Source: Rhodoblastus sp963727035 (GTDB lineage: Bacteria; Pseudomonadota; Alphaproteobacteria; Rhizobiales; Beijerinckiaceae). Taken from it: a stretch of 64,000 bases of DNA. Made by a program: the position numbers and the translations under genes. The stretch is taken from contig CAVSEY010000018.1 of the NCBI GenBank assembly GCA_963727035.1, positions 1 through 64,000 of the forward strand. The letters are read 5' to 3'. Positions 55,174-63,778 of the stretch are shown here, in pieces; within the stretch, counting starts at the first letter, position 1, and each line of letters begins with the position of its first letter. The notes below the pieces were generated by a model. It made no database searches, was not told the DNA's origin, and saw only the letters and a program-made list of their open reading frames with translations.

Positions 55174-55587
55174 ATGCGAGGCAAAATTTTGATTCTCTCC
55201 AGCGCGCTGTTCGCCGCGCTGGCTTTCGGCGCGCAGGCCGCCGAGATCAAGGGCGATCCCAAGGCGGGCGAGGTCGTGTTCACCAAATGCCGCCAATGCC
55301 ACCACATCGGGACCGGCGCGACCAATTTCTACGGCCCGGTGCTGAACGGCGTCGTCGGCCGCCCTGCCGGCACGGTCCCCGGCTATGACTATTCCAAGGC
55401 CAATACCCATTCGGGCAAGGTCTGGACGGTCGCCGCCCTCACCTCCTATCTGAAGCAGCCCCAACACGACATCCCGAACACCAAGATGACCTTCAAGGGG
55501 CTCAAGAGCGCCAAAGACATCGCCGACGTCATCGCCTACATGTCGCAGTTCGACCGCAGCGGCGCGCAACACGCCCCGACGGAATAA
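55174..55587 (+). CDS. Class I cytochrome c (c2-like)
   Basis: Small periplasmic electron carrier, 137 residues. ATG 55174 begins a signal peptide (RGKILILSSALFAALAFGAQ ending AAE). One haem site CRQCH at residues 39-43, with VFTKCRQCHHIGTGATNFYG; distal Met ligand in NTKMTFKGLKSAKDIADVIA, the usual cytochrome c2 segment. A longer frame from 55060 lacks a ribosome site and would bury the signal peptide. It follows the FIST-kinase pair and could serve NosR or another respiratory enzyme (inference). A terminator follows at 55614. Confidence 0.92.
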   Translation: MRGKILILSSALFAALAFGAQAAEIKGDPKAGEVVFTKCRQCHHIGTGATNFYGPVLNGVVGRPAGTVPGYDYSKANTHSGKVWTVAALTSYLKQPQHDIPNTKMTFKGLKSAKDIADVIAYMSQFDRSGAQHAPTE

Positions 55588-55613
55588 ATCGACAGGTTCG
55601 AATTTTTCGCATC

Positions 55614-55642
55614 AGCCGCCGGTCCTGCCGGCGGCTTTTTTC
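55614..55642 (+). terminator. Rho-independent terminator of the cytochrome c gene
   Basis: AGCCGCCGG, loop TCCTG, CCGGCGGCT, then a run of T. Perfect nine-base stem, 27 bases after the stop codon. Confidence 0.93.
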
Positions 55643-55716
55643 CGCTTTCGGCAAATCGTTGCGCCGCCCTGTTCCAGCCATTATGAAATAACCCGAATTC
55701 GAACAAGGCGGAGCGC

Positions 55717-56115
55717 ATGAACGATCTGTTTTCCGGCGAAGACCACATTGCCGTGGCCCTCGACGAAGTCTACGTCAATGTGAACTGCGGCCTGCATCCA
55801 TGGGAGCGCCATCCCGAGCGCCCGACCCGGCTCCTGATCTCCGTCCGGCTCTATGCGCCGCTCACAGCCCGCCGCGCCGCCGACGAACCGATCATCGACT
55901 ATGACGTCGTGCGCGACCGCATCCGGGCCCTGGAGAACGAAGGCCATATCGACCTGCTCGAAACGGTGGCGGACCGGATCGTCGAGTCCTGCTTCCACGA
56001 CGCCCGGGTGACGGCCTGCCGGGTGGCGATCCGCAAGCCCGACATCTACAACGAGACGCGCGGCGCCGGCATCGACCTGTTCCGCACCCGGAAAAGATGG
56101 AGCGCCGGCCAGTGA
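55717..56115 (+). CDS. folB: Dihydroneopterin aldolase FolB-like
   Basis: Pterin enzyme of folate synthesis (dihydroneopterin to hydroxymethyl-dihydropterin) or a related epimerase. 132 residues: VALDEVYVNVNCGLHPWERH (with the substrate-binding region), LLISVRLYAPLTARRAADEP, IIDYDVVRDRIRALENEGHI, LLETVADRIVESCF and VRIRKPDIY-type end (CRVAIRKPDIYNE). GGCGGAGCG lies before the ATG. It overlaps the SDR gene by 19 bases, so both are translated together. No folP or folK is present in the window. Confidence 0.88.
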   Translation: MNDLFSGEDHIAVALDEVYVNVNCGLHPWERHPERPTRLLISVRLYAPLTARRAADEPIIDYDVVRDRIRALENEGHIDLLETVADRIVESCFHDARVTACRVAIRKPDIYNETRGAGIDLFRTRKRWSAGQ

Positions 56116-56858
56116 AGAGGGCGCTGGTCACCGGCGCGGCCAGCCGGCTCGGCGAGAGAATTGCGCATTTCCTCGCCGACCGAGACTTTTCCATCATCCT
56201 CCACGCCAACCGCTCCGCCGACAAGGCGCGCCTGCTCGCCAGGCGCCTCGCCGAAAAAGGCGTTGAAACCCATGTCGTCGTCGCCGATTTCGCCGACCAG
56301 ACGTCCATCGCGCATTTCTGCGGCGAATTGACCGCGCGTTTCGGCGCGCCCGACGTGATCGTCAACAACGCCTCGGTGTTCGAGCACGATTTTCCCGGCC
56401 GGGCCGATCCGGCGAAGCTGGCGGCCAGTCTTTCGGTCCATGTTCTCGCGCCCTTTTCGATCATCGAGGCGGCGGCCAAAGCCAAGAAGCCCGACGCAAG
56501 GTTGAGCGTCTTCAACATACTCGACCACAAGCTGCTCAATCTGAACCCGGATTATTATTCCTACACGCTGGGCAAGAGCGCGCTGATGGCTCTGACCGAA
56601 ATGTGGCGGCGGATGGAGCGGCGCGATATCCGCGTCTTCGGCCTGCTTCCCGGCCTGATGTTCCCCTCCGGGCCGCAGACCGACGAGCGCTTTCTGGCGG
56701 ATTCCGCCAAGATCCCGACCGGCCGCGCCACGCCCCCCGAGCATGTTTGCGCGGCGATCGGCTTCTACCTCGATCACCCGGACATGCCCGCGCAGCTGCT
56801 GCCGATCGACGGCGGCGAGCATCTGCTGCCGCGCCGCCGGGATGTCGCCTTTGAATGA
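56097..56858 (+). CDS. SDR oxidoreductase, probable pteridine reductase (FolM/PTR1-like)
   Basis: Short-chain dehydrogenase of 253 residues. NAD(P) site TGAASRLGERIAHFLADRD with Rossmann glycines, HANRSADKARLLARRLAEKG (Arg after the second strand suits NADPH), IVNNASVFEHDFPG (NNAS motif) and the catalytic YYSYTLGKSALMALTEMWRR (Tyr-x3-Lys). FolM-type reductases have this NNASVF and Y.LGK pattern and act on dihydromonapterin or dihydrofolate. Overlap with folB supports a pterin substrate. A start at 56112 (GTG) is also possible. The 56859-56980 gap to the intron has no gene. Confidence 0.82.
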   Translation: MERRPVKRALVTGAASRLGERIAHFLADRDFSIILHANRSADKARLLARRLAEKGVETHVVVADFADQTSIAHFCGELTARFGAPDVIVNNASVFEHDFPGRADPAKLAASLSVHVLAPFSIIEAAAKAKKPDARLSVFNILDHKLLNLNPDYYSYTLGKSALMALTEMWRRMERRDIRVFGLLPGLMFPSGPQTDERFLADSAKIPTGRATPPEHVCAAIGFYLDHPDMPAQLLPIDGGEHLLPRRRDVAFE

Positions 56859-56980
56859 TTCGTGCCTATCCGGTTGAAGCACACACCTACTAAATATAGA
56901 GGGAGCTGCGGGCTCGACGCAAAGGCAGGAACCGGCGGATTGCCGACCACGGCGAACTGCTCCAGCAAGGGCCGGATCGC

Positions 56981-58965
56981 GTAGAGTAGGAGTGTGGCGC
57001 GGTGGCATTAGGCCGAGCATGTCTGTTTCCGCCCCTTTCGTCTGGCGGTGCCTTAGTGGCTCGTCCATAGCTCCCGTTTCCACACCCCCCTCATCGAACC
57101 GGACATGCAGATCTCCCGCATCCGGCTCTCGGACAAGACCTCACGCCTTCGTCCACGGCCCGTCGCGCCCAAGCCGGGACAGACGTACGAGTTCGAATTG
57201 CTCGTAGAGTTGCGAGAGTGGATAGCTCCCGCCCTTTCTTCGCCTGACATTGTGCTTGAAGCGCAACCACCGGCGCAACCGCATCGCCGCGTAGGTGTCG
57301 AGCGCCCGATACGCCTTGCTGAAGGCGCCTACGCTGAAGTAGTTCGCCCATCCGCGCAGCGTGCGGTTCAACTTGCCCACCAGCTTTGTGGTCTCTTGCC
57401 ATGTGCATGATCGGACGGTCAGCGCGTGGACTTTCTCGACCGCGCGCTGGATGCTCTTCTTTGATGGCCGGTGGCCGATACGAGCTTGGCCGGTCCTCGT
57501 CGAATACATCCGCCCGAACGTGTATCCCAGGAAGTCGAACTCCCCTTCTGGCACTTTACAAATGCGTGTCTTTTCCTCATTCACCGTCAGCTTCAGCTTG
57601 CTCATGACCTCGCGCATCCGTTGCAAGGCGTCTTCGGCCTTGCCCCTTCTGCACAGGATCACGAGGTCGTCGGCGTAGGTCACGAGGCGAGAGCCGAGGC
57701 TTCGCTCCAGCCCGAACATCTTCCAGGCCAGCACAAACCGCCGCATGTAGATATTCGCCAGCAGCGGTGAGATGGGTGAGCCCTGCGGAATGCCGCGCCG
57801 TTTATCCCGCGCCTCGGTCGTGCGCGTCTTCCGTCCTCGATCGTCGGTTTCTTCGACGGGGCAATCCAGCCACATCCTGATCAGATGCAGCACGCGCCGA
57901 TCAACGATCCGGCGCGATACCGACTTCAAAAGCTCGGCATGCGGAATGCTCCCGAAGTAGTCCGCGAGGTCGGCGTCCACCACTTCCGGATGGCCGCGGA
58001 ACAACAGCTCCTCCACCTCGACCACCGCCTGTTGGGCGTTTCGCCCGGGACGGTAGGCGTACAATTCCGGTGGAAGGTCGGCTTCAAAGATCGGTTCCAG
58101 CACCAGCATCGCTGCTGTCATGCAGACTCGATCCCGCAGGGTTGAGATGCCCAGCGGCCGGAGTTTGCCGTTGGCCTTCGGTATGAACACACGTCTGATA
58201 GGAGCCGGTTGGTAAGCCTCCTGCCTGAGCGCAAGCGCCAGTTCAGCCAACCATCGATCAACCCCATACGCCTCGACATCCGCGAAGTCCTGACCGTCCA
58301 CGCCCGGCGCGCCCTTGTTGGAGCGGCACTGGGCATAGGCGTGCGCCAGAATATCCTCGCGGCTGGGCTTGTCGTACAGGGCGTAGAAGCGATAGCCGGC
58401 TTCTGCCTTCGCTTTCGCGTGCAACGCCATCTGCAATTTCTGAACACTATCCGGAGTTGATAGGTTTCCCAATCTCCAGGTCCTTCATCGCTTGCTGCGT
58501 CTGTCTTGAACTGAGGTCCCTTCCCTCTCCCGGCGTTACCCGGCTTCAGCGGTACTACGGACCTCTCCGTCACCCCACAGTGCCCGGCCTGTCCCTCGCG
58601 GGCGTCCGGTTGGTCATCCCTGACCACGCCGTGGGGCTTCCCGTGTTGCGTACGCTTTCCTTGTGTGCGTGCTGCCGTCAGTACCCCGGTGCAGCGACTG
58701 GACGTCGACTTCGCTCATCTCATCCAGTCGTATCAGCCTTCCCCGATCTGGCAGTCGGGTCGGCCTGCACATCGTCCTTTTCGAGGCTTGCTCGACGTTC
58801 ACTCGCGTTGCGGCCCGCACACTCGCGCCGTCACCTATAAGCGACAGCTATCCGGGGGCTTCAGACATTTCGTTGCCTCCATGTCTGCTCCGGTTGCTTC
58901 CGGCTGGAGCGGGTCGCCGGGTGGGGCTTGCACCCACTGGAAAGCGCCGCCTTTTCACGGCGCAC
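56981..58965 (-). mobile_element. Group II intron with maturase
   Basis: About 1.98 kb on the minus strand. The probable 5' end is GTGCGCCGTGAAAAGGCGG at 58965 (GUGCG consensus). A domain I-like region follows (GTGGGTGCAAGCCCCACCC). The 33-nt domain V lies at 57128-57096 (GAGCCGGATGCGG to CATGTCCGGTTC). The 3' end is probably the CTACTCTAC ending at 56981; an earlier end near 57050 cannot be excluded. The element carries the reverse transcriptase at 57141-58472 and is not inside any gene I recognise. Confidence 0.72.
57141..58472 (-). CDS. ltrA: Group II intron reverse transcriptase/maturase
   Basis: Intron-encoded protein of 443 residues that splices and mobilises its own intron. RT blocks are in order: YRFYALYDKPSREDILAHAY, RRVFIPKANGKLRPLGISTL, PELYAYRPGRNAQQAVVEVE, VVDADLADYFGSIPHAELLK, GIPQGSPISPLLANIYMRRF, and the catalytic LVTYADDLVILCRRGKAEDA (YADD). 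A maturase/X domain and the RT-associated GIIM segment follow (KLNRTLRGWANYFSVGAFSK, YAAMRLRRWLRFKHNVRRRK). It ends GRDGPWTKA with no HNH endonuclease domain, so mobility would rely on an endonuclease-independent route. The frame is intact. Confidence 0.93.
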   Translation of the reverse strand: MGNLSTPDSVQKLQMALHAKAKAEAGYRFYALYDKPSREDILAHAYAQCRSNKGAPGVDGQDFADVEAYGVDRWLAELALALRQEAYQPAPIRRVFIPKANGKLRPLGISTLRDRVCMTAAMLVLEPIFEADLPPELYAYRPGRNAQQAVVEVEELLFRGHPEVVDADLADYFGSIPHAELLKSVSRRIVDRRVLHLIRMWLDCPVEETDDRGRKTRTTEARDKRRGIPQGSPISPLLANIYMRRFVLAWKMFGLERSLGSRLVTYADDLVILCRRGKAEDALQRMREVMSKLKLTVNEEKTRICKVPEGEFDFLGYTFGRMYSTRTGQARIGHRPSKKSIQRAVEKVHALTVRSCTWQETTKLVGKLNRTLRGWANYFSVGAFSKAYRALDTYAAMRLRRWLRFKHNVRRRKGGSYPLSQLYEQFELVRLSRLGRDGPWTKA

Positions 58966-59458
58966 GCCAGAAGCGGTCGTTCAATGCCGGATGTAAAGAT
59001 TGGCTTTTTTCCTTGGATAGCGGACCCTCGTGATGCGGGTTCAACATCACTTGCGCATATATTCAGAGGTCAACTCATCGCGAGAATTCATCTCCGCGTC
59101 AAAGGGTGGGACGACTCTGAAGCTCACCTCGGGGTTTTCCGTCGACCTGGAGTTCGCTCCGAAATGTCAATCGATAACCGCATTACAGGCCGGCGCAGGG
59201 CGCCGCCATTGGGTTCGAAATTTACTCCGGCCCGTTCCATTGGCGCGGCTATCGGCAGCCCCGAGCGCATTAATCCGCGTTGCCGGATCTTGCGGGCGAT
59301 ATCGCGAACTGACGCGCTTTGCTTTTTTCGACGACGCGTCGTTTGCAACTTCGCGTCCTGGCGTCCGACATGAGTACATTCCGATTTTGTCGGCTCACCC
59401 TTCGTCGAAGCCACATATCATGACACAGCTTGGCTAGCGGCGGCACTTGGGAAACGTC
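58966..59458. other. 493-bp stretch between the intron and mgtA
   Basis: No supported gene. A short plus-strand frame from 58984 (MPDVKIGFFPWIADPRDAGS) and a minus-strand frame at 59124-59414 have no family match and weak starts. The stretch presumably carries the mgtA promoter; I saw no Mg2+ riboswitch in it. Confidence 0.4.
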
Positions 59459-61966
59459 ATGGAGAAAGACAGTTCGAAATCGGATGGCGAGCTTGCCGAT
59501 TTCAGTACACTCGACCCAGATCGTCTTTGCGCGCGTCTGGAAACGACGCCTCTGGGCCTGTCACAGGACGAGGCCGACCGGCGCTTGATTCAATATGGGC
59601 CGAATCGCGTCACGCGCGAAAAAAAGGCGACCATATTCGAGGAATTATGGACGCGGACGCGCAATCCATTGAACGCGCTGCTGCTGACCCTGGCGGTGGT
59701 TTCCTATTTCCTCGGCGATGTGCGCGCCGCCGTTGTCATCGCCGTCATGGTCATTCTGGCGATCGCCACCGCCTTCGTCCAGGAGCACAGGTCCAACGAG
59801 GCCGCCGCGCGGCTGCGCGCCATGGTGCATACGACGGCGAGCGTCCGCCGCAAGCCGCAAAGCGGGGCAGAACCCTTCGCCGAGATTCCGATGGAGCAAT
59901 TGGTCCCCGGCGACATAGTCCGGCTGTCGGCCGGGGACATGATTCCCGCCGATCTGCGGCTGATCGAGGCCAAGGACTTGTTCATCAACCAGTCGACCCT
60001 GACGGGCGAAGCCATGCCAACCGAAAAATTCGCCCAAGCCAGCGTGGAGCCATGCGAAAATCCGTTCGACTTGCCGAATATCGGCTTCATGGGCGCCAAT
60101 GTCGTGTCGGGCTTCGCGGTCGGCGTGATTCTGCGGACAGGCGGCCATACGTTTTTTGGCGCGTTGGCCGATCAAATCGCGGGACGGCGCGTGCCGACGG
60201 CCTTCGACCTCGGCATCAACAAGTTCACCTGGCTGATGATCCGTTTTATCATGGTGATGGCGCCCGCTGTCTTCCTGATCAACGGACTGACCAAACATGA
60301 TTGGCTTGAGGCGCTGCTTTTTTCGGTTGCGGTCGCCGTCGGGCTGACGCCGGAAATGCTGCCCATGATCGTGACGGTGAATCTCGCCAAGGGCGCGATC
60401 GCCATGTCGCGCGAAAAGGTCATCGTCAAGCGCCTTAACGCCATCCAGAATTTCGGCGCCATGGACGTTTTGTGCACGGACAAGACCGGCACATTGACGC
60501 AGGACCGCATTATCATGAAGCGTCATCTCGACATTCATGGCGAGGAGTCCGAAAAAGTCCTGCAATATGCTTTTCTGAACAGCCATTTTCAGTCGGGGCT
60601 GCGCAATTTGCTGGACAATGCCGTCCTGGCGCACGTCGATCTGCATAAGACGCTCGGAATCGACAGCGGCTTTACGAAACTGGATGAGATTCCCTTTGAT
60701 TTCTCGCGCCGCCGCCTGTCGGTTGTGGTCGCGCGCCAGGACGGCAAGCATATTCTCATCTGCAAAGGCGCCGTCGAAGAAATTTTCTCCGTCTGCAGCC
60801 GTTACGAGCTTGGAGACGAGACGGGCCAGCTCGACGCGAGCCATTTCGAAGCCGCGCAGAAACTCACGACCGCACTGAACTCCGACGGCTTCCGCGTTGT
60901 AGCGGTGGCCTATAAGGAGATGCCGCCTTCCAAGGAGAACTACTCCGTCGCCGATGAGGCCGACCTGAACTTGCTGGGCTATATTGCCTTTCTCGATCCG
61001 CCCAAGGAATTGGCGGGCGAGGCGATCGCCGCTCTGGCCGCCAAGGGCGTGCAGGTGAAGGTTCTGACCGGCGACAATGAAGTGATCACCCGCAAAATCT
61101 GCCAGGAAGTAGGGCTCGATCCCGGCGAGATACTTTCTGGCGGAAAAATCGCGCAGTTGAGCGACGAAGACCTCGCCGAAATCGCCGGCCGGACCGCCGT
61201 TTTCGTCAAGTTGACGCCGGCGCAGAAAGAGAGGGTCGTGCGCGCCCTTCACGCCAGCGGACATGTGGTCGGCTTTCTGGGCGACGGCATCAATGACAGC
61301 CCGGCGCTGAAAGCCGCCGACGTGGGAATTTCGGTCGATACGGCTGTCGATATTGCAAAGGAATCCGCCGACATCATCCTGCTGGAGAAAAATCTGCTCG
61401 TCCTTCAGAAAGGGGTGATTGAAGGAAGGAAGATTTTCGCCAATATCACGAAATATGTCAAAATGGGCGCCAGCTCGAATTTCGGCAATATGTTCAGCGT
61501 TTTGGGCGCGAGCATTTTCCTGCCGTTCTTGCCGATGGCGCCGATTCAGGTTCTGACCAATAATTTGCTTTACGACTTTTCACAGACGACTATTCCGACA
61601 GATAATGTTGACGAGGAGTTCCTGGCGTCGCCGCGACGCTGGGACATCAGCAATATTTTCAAGTTCATGGTTTTCATCGGGCCGATCAGCTCGATCTTCG
61701 ACTATGCGACCTTCGGCATGATGCTGTATATTTTTGGCGCCTGGAACAATCCGCCACTGTTTCAGACCGGATGGTTCGTTGAATCCTTGCTGACCCAGAC
61801 CCTGATCATTCACATCATCCGCACGGCGAAAATTCCCTTCATCGAAATCCGCGCCGCCTCCGCTCGGCCCATTCCGTCCAACACCCCCGCCAAAGACAAC
61901 AGCCGCCGGCTTTGGTTGGCGTCTTTCGAACTGGCCGCAAGACGCCGAAGTTCAACAGCCGAATAA
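59459..61966 (+). CDS. mgtA: Mg2+-importing P-type ATPase MgtA, C-terminus truncated at an IS630 relic
   Basis: P3B-type ATPase that imports Mg2+ across the inner membrane. From ATG 59459 (upstream TTG at 59447 possible) motifs are complete: STLTGEAMPTEKF, SVAVAVGLTPEMLPMIVTVN (the P3B signature TPEMLPM), phosphorylated Asp341 in CTDKTGTLTQDRI, KGAVEEI, VKVLTGDNEVITRKI, FLGDGINDSPALKAADVGIS and NLLYDFSQTTIPTDNVD. Homology ends at IIRTAKIPFIEI (about 61846); after that the frame reads 40 residues antisense to an IS630 transposase. The last two or so membrane helices are therefore missing, and transport activity is doubtful. Confidence 0.9.
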   Translation: MEKDSSKSDGELADFSTLDPDRLCARLETTPLGLSQDEADRRLIQYGPNRVTREKKATIFEELWTRTRNPLNALLLTLAVVSYFLGDVRAAVVIAVMVILAIATAFVQEHRSNEAAARLRAMVHTTASVRRKPQSGAEPFAEIPMEQLVPGDIVRLSAGDMIPADLRLIEAKDLFINQSTLTGEAMPTEKFAQASVEPCENPFDLPNIGFMGANVVSGFAVGVILRTGGHTFFGALADQIAGRRVPTAFDLGINKFTWLMIRFIMVMAPAVFLINGLTKHDWLEALLFSVAVAVGLTPEMLPMIVTVNLAKGAIAMSREKVIVKRLNAIQNFGAMDVLCTDKTGTLTQDRIIMKRHLDIHGEESEKVLQYAFLNSHFQSGLRNLLDNAVLAHVDLHKTLGIDSGFTKLDEIPFDFSRRRLSVVVARQDGKHILICKGAVEEIFSVCSRYELGDETGQLDASHFEAAQKLTTALNSDGFRVVAVAYKEMPPSKENYSVADEADLNLLGYIAFLDPPKELAGEAIAALAAKGVQVKVLTGDNEVITRKICQEVGLDPGEILSGGKIAQLSDEDLAEIAGRTAVFVKLTPAQKERVVRALHASGHVVGFLGDGINDSPALKAADVGISVDTAVDIAKESADIILLEKNLLVLQKGVIEGRKIFANITKYVKMGASSNFGNMFSVLGASIFLPFLPMAPIQVLTNNLLYDFSQTTIPTDNVDEEFLASPRRWDISNIFKFMVFIGPISSIFDYATFGMMLYIFGAWNNPPLFQTGWFVESLLTQTLIIHIIRTAKIPFIEIRAASARPIPSNTPAKDNSRRLWLASFELAARRRSSTAE

Positions 61967-61995
61967 TCCGTCCTGATCTTCACTGTCGCTGGCAT
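61847..61995 (-). pseudogene. IS630-family transposase, N-terminal fragment
   Basis: Minus-strand ATG at 61995 gives MPATVKIRTDYSAVELRRLA, ASSKDANQSRRLLSLAGVLD and GMGRAEAARI, the helix-turn-helix N-terminus of IS630-type transposases. After the fiftieth codon (61847) the sequence switches directly to mgtA antisense. The DDE catalytic part is absent. The sequence to about 62060 (GGGATTCCCATCCTGGTTTT on the minus strand) resembles an IS630 end. Confidence 0.82.
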
Positions 61996-62264
61996 GGCGC
62001 GAATCCTCCCCGCGCCAAGGGAATCAGATCAAAACCAGGATGGGAATCCCCTTTGAGTCAGATTGAAAGGCCGTTGGTATTAGGTCCAACCGCCGCACGC
62101 CAAAAACATTATGTCACTGAAAAACTTAGCAAATAGCGTTCCGACGCGGTGGCGTCGGAAATCACTTATGGGAATTGCCGTGATGGAAGCGACCTGCCCG
62201 CATCCGCGAACCGGCCGACCTCACGCCCGAACCCCTGCAACATTGTAGAAGGCGGCGCGCGTCC

Positions 62265-62765
62265 TTAGCGGCGATGTTTCTCGAAGTCGGTCTTGAGGAA
62301 CTGAGACAATTCTTTTCTCTGCCGATCGTCGAGGCTCGTATAGAGCGGCTCGGCGGCGTCCGCGAGCTTCTTCATGGACGCGGCCCTTGCAGCGAGGTCG
62401 TCGGCCATGGTCCGCATAAGAGCAATATCGTTCGGTCGTTCGTTGTGTCCCTTTTCTTCGCGCTCGCTGCGACTGGGGCGATTTGCGCCTTCCATGGCGT
62501 TCTTCGACTGTCCGACGCCATAGTCGTGCAATGCGGTCTGCAAGCCGGCCCAATTCTTTTCCTGATCGCCCGTCAAGTGCAAGTTGGCCTTGAGCTCGGC
62601 GATCCTGGCGTCGACCTCGTTGGCGATCTGGTTGTCCACTGGCTCTGTCTTCTGTTCCGATTGCGCAGCCGGCGGGGTATCGCCCGTTTGGGCGATTGAA
62701 ACGTTGACATTCGCAAAGCCTGTCAACGCGACGCTTGCGATGCCGATGATCAGAAATTTGTTCAT
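62265..62765 (-). CDS. Spy/CpxP-like periplasmic LTxxQ protein
   Basis: Periplasmic helical protein, about 166 residues, of the Spy/CpxP chaperone-like group. ATG 62765 starts a signal peptide (NKFLIIGIASVALTGFANVN ending IAQ). Two LTxxQ-type motifs are visible: LHLTGDQEKNWAGLQTAL and YTSLDDRQRKELSQFL, with a charged helix between (MRTMADDLAARAASMKKLAD). It likely protects envelope proteins under stress. A second, inverted copy of its 3' end lies at 63155-63177. The 269 bases between the IS630 relic and this gene hold nothing recognisable. Confidence 0.85.
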   Translation of the reverse strand: MNKFLIIGIASVALTGFANVNVSIAQTGDTPPAAQSEQKTEPVDNQIANEVDARIAELKANLHLTGDQEKNWAGLQTALHDYGVGQSKNAMEGANRPSRSEREEKGHNERPNDIALMRTMADDLAARAASMKKLADAAEPLYTSLDDRQRKELSQFLKTDFEKHRR

Positions 62766-63118
62766 TTTGTTCTCCCTTGAAACTCGTCGGATAAATGGGA
62801 CCGCCGCAGGCTGTGGCGGGCTATCGGCGTTCGCTAATGCCGGCATGGCGAGAACCCCATCGACCGCCAGAAGCTCTCAATGGCGCCTCGACGCGAGGCG
62901 CCATCGCTATTTTTCCGCCATCGCCGAGGCCCCAGTTCGGTTCGCGAATGTCGGCGCGTTTACGCTTGCCGGTCGCGGCTTCGACATGAAATTCGACGGG
63001 CGTCGAGCGCATATCGCCAAGCACAGGCGTGAAAGTATCGTGTGGCGAAGGCGCTAAGGTAGCCTCGGAATATACTCAGCCCTCTGCGGCTTCCGGGGGG
63101 CACACAGAGCTTGCTCAG
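62766..63118. other. Stretch upstream of the Spy-like gene
   Basis: About 350 bases with no gene I can support; small frames on both strands are unconvincing. It contains the Spy-like promoter and ends at the inverted Spy tail fragment. Confidence 0.35.
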
Positions 63119-63177
63119 CAGAAGAAATTGCAAGGCGCAAGTGCGCGAACTGATCCAGTTCCTCAAGACCGACTTCG
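63119..63177 (+). pseudogene. Tail fragment of a second Spy-like gene, inverted
   Basis: CAGTTCCTCAAGACCGACTT and the next three bases (63155-63177) are identical, in opposite orientation, to the 3' end of the Spy-like gene at 62281-62303. In frame the region reads QVRELIQFLKTDFE, close to the end of the intact protein (RKELSQFLKTDFEK). It joins an IS5-type fragment directly. Confidence 0.65.
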
Positions 63178-63367
63178 AAACCACGGTTACGCTGTCAGCC
63201 AGCGTATTCGAAAACGCATTGAGGAAGCCTTCGGTTGGATGAAGACCGTCGGCGGCCAGCGCAAGACCAAGTTTCGGGGCGTCGAGCGGATAGGCTGGTC
63301 ATTCGCCTTCGCCGCAGCAGCTTATAATCTCGTCCGATTGCCCAAGCTCTTGGAGGCACCGGCATGA
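63178..63367 (+). pseudogene. IS5-family transposase, C-terminal fragment
   Basis: Reads NHGYAVSQRIRKRIEEAFGW, MKTVGGQRKTKFRGVERIGW and AFAAAAYNLVRLPKLLEAP, the conserved C-terminus of IS5-type transposases that includes the final catalytic Glu region (RKRIEEAFGWMK). The N-terminal two thirds are absent; the fragment begins at the Spy tail. Confidence 0.88.
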
Positions 63368-63708
63368 GCGTCCCCGCGAATTGCCAACTCGTCGGTCGCT
63401 GGCGGATCGTCGAGGCCGATATTTGGGATCGCGACCACGTCGATCTCTGTGGGCCGGCGGCGATCACGATCAATGACCACGGACGTGGCGAAATCGCCTT
63501 CGGAGCGTTGGAGGCGGGCCTTGAAATCGCGTATGGCCGCACCTCTATCGACTTCACTTGGATCGGCTTCGATGAAGGGGACGAAGTCTCCGGTGAGGGT
63601 TCCGCCGAATTGTTCGATGATGGCTCGATCCAGATCGAATTCGCCTATCACAACGGCGACGAGGCCGTGCTCAAAGCGAAACGCGAGCCTTTTTCAGCAG
63701 CCTGTTAA
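63364..63708 (+). CDS. Hypothetical protein following the IS5 fragment
   Basis: A 114-residue acidic protein (MSVPANCQLVGRWRIVEADI; WDRDHVDLCGPAAITINDHG; FTWIGFDEGDEVSGEGSAEL). It looks like a small all-beta domain. The ATG overlaps the stop of the transposase fragment as ATGA, so it may be a passenger gene coupled to the IS or acquired with it. No family recognised, no signal peptide. The 3' end runs close to the IS3 fragment on the other strand. Confidence 0.6.
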   Translation: MSVPANCQLVGRWRIVEADIWDRDHVDLCGPAAITINDHGRGEIAFGALEAGLEIAYGRTSIDFTWIGFDEGDEVSGEGSAELFDDGSIQIEFAYHNGDEAVLKAKREPFSAAC

Positions 63709-63778
63709 TGAACTTGACCGTGATCCCCGCGGGAGCCTTTTCGGCGGCCTCACGGATTGAAGGCACCGGTTGGAGCAA

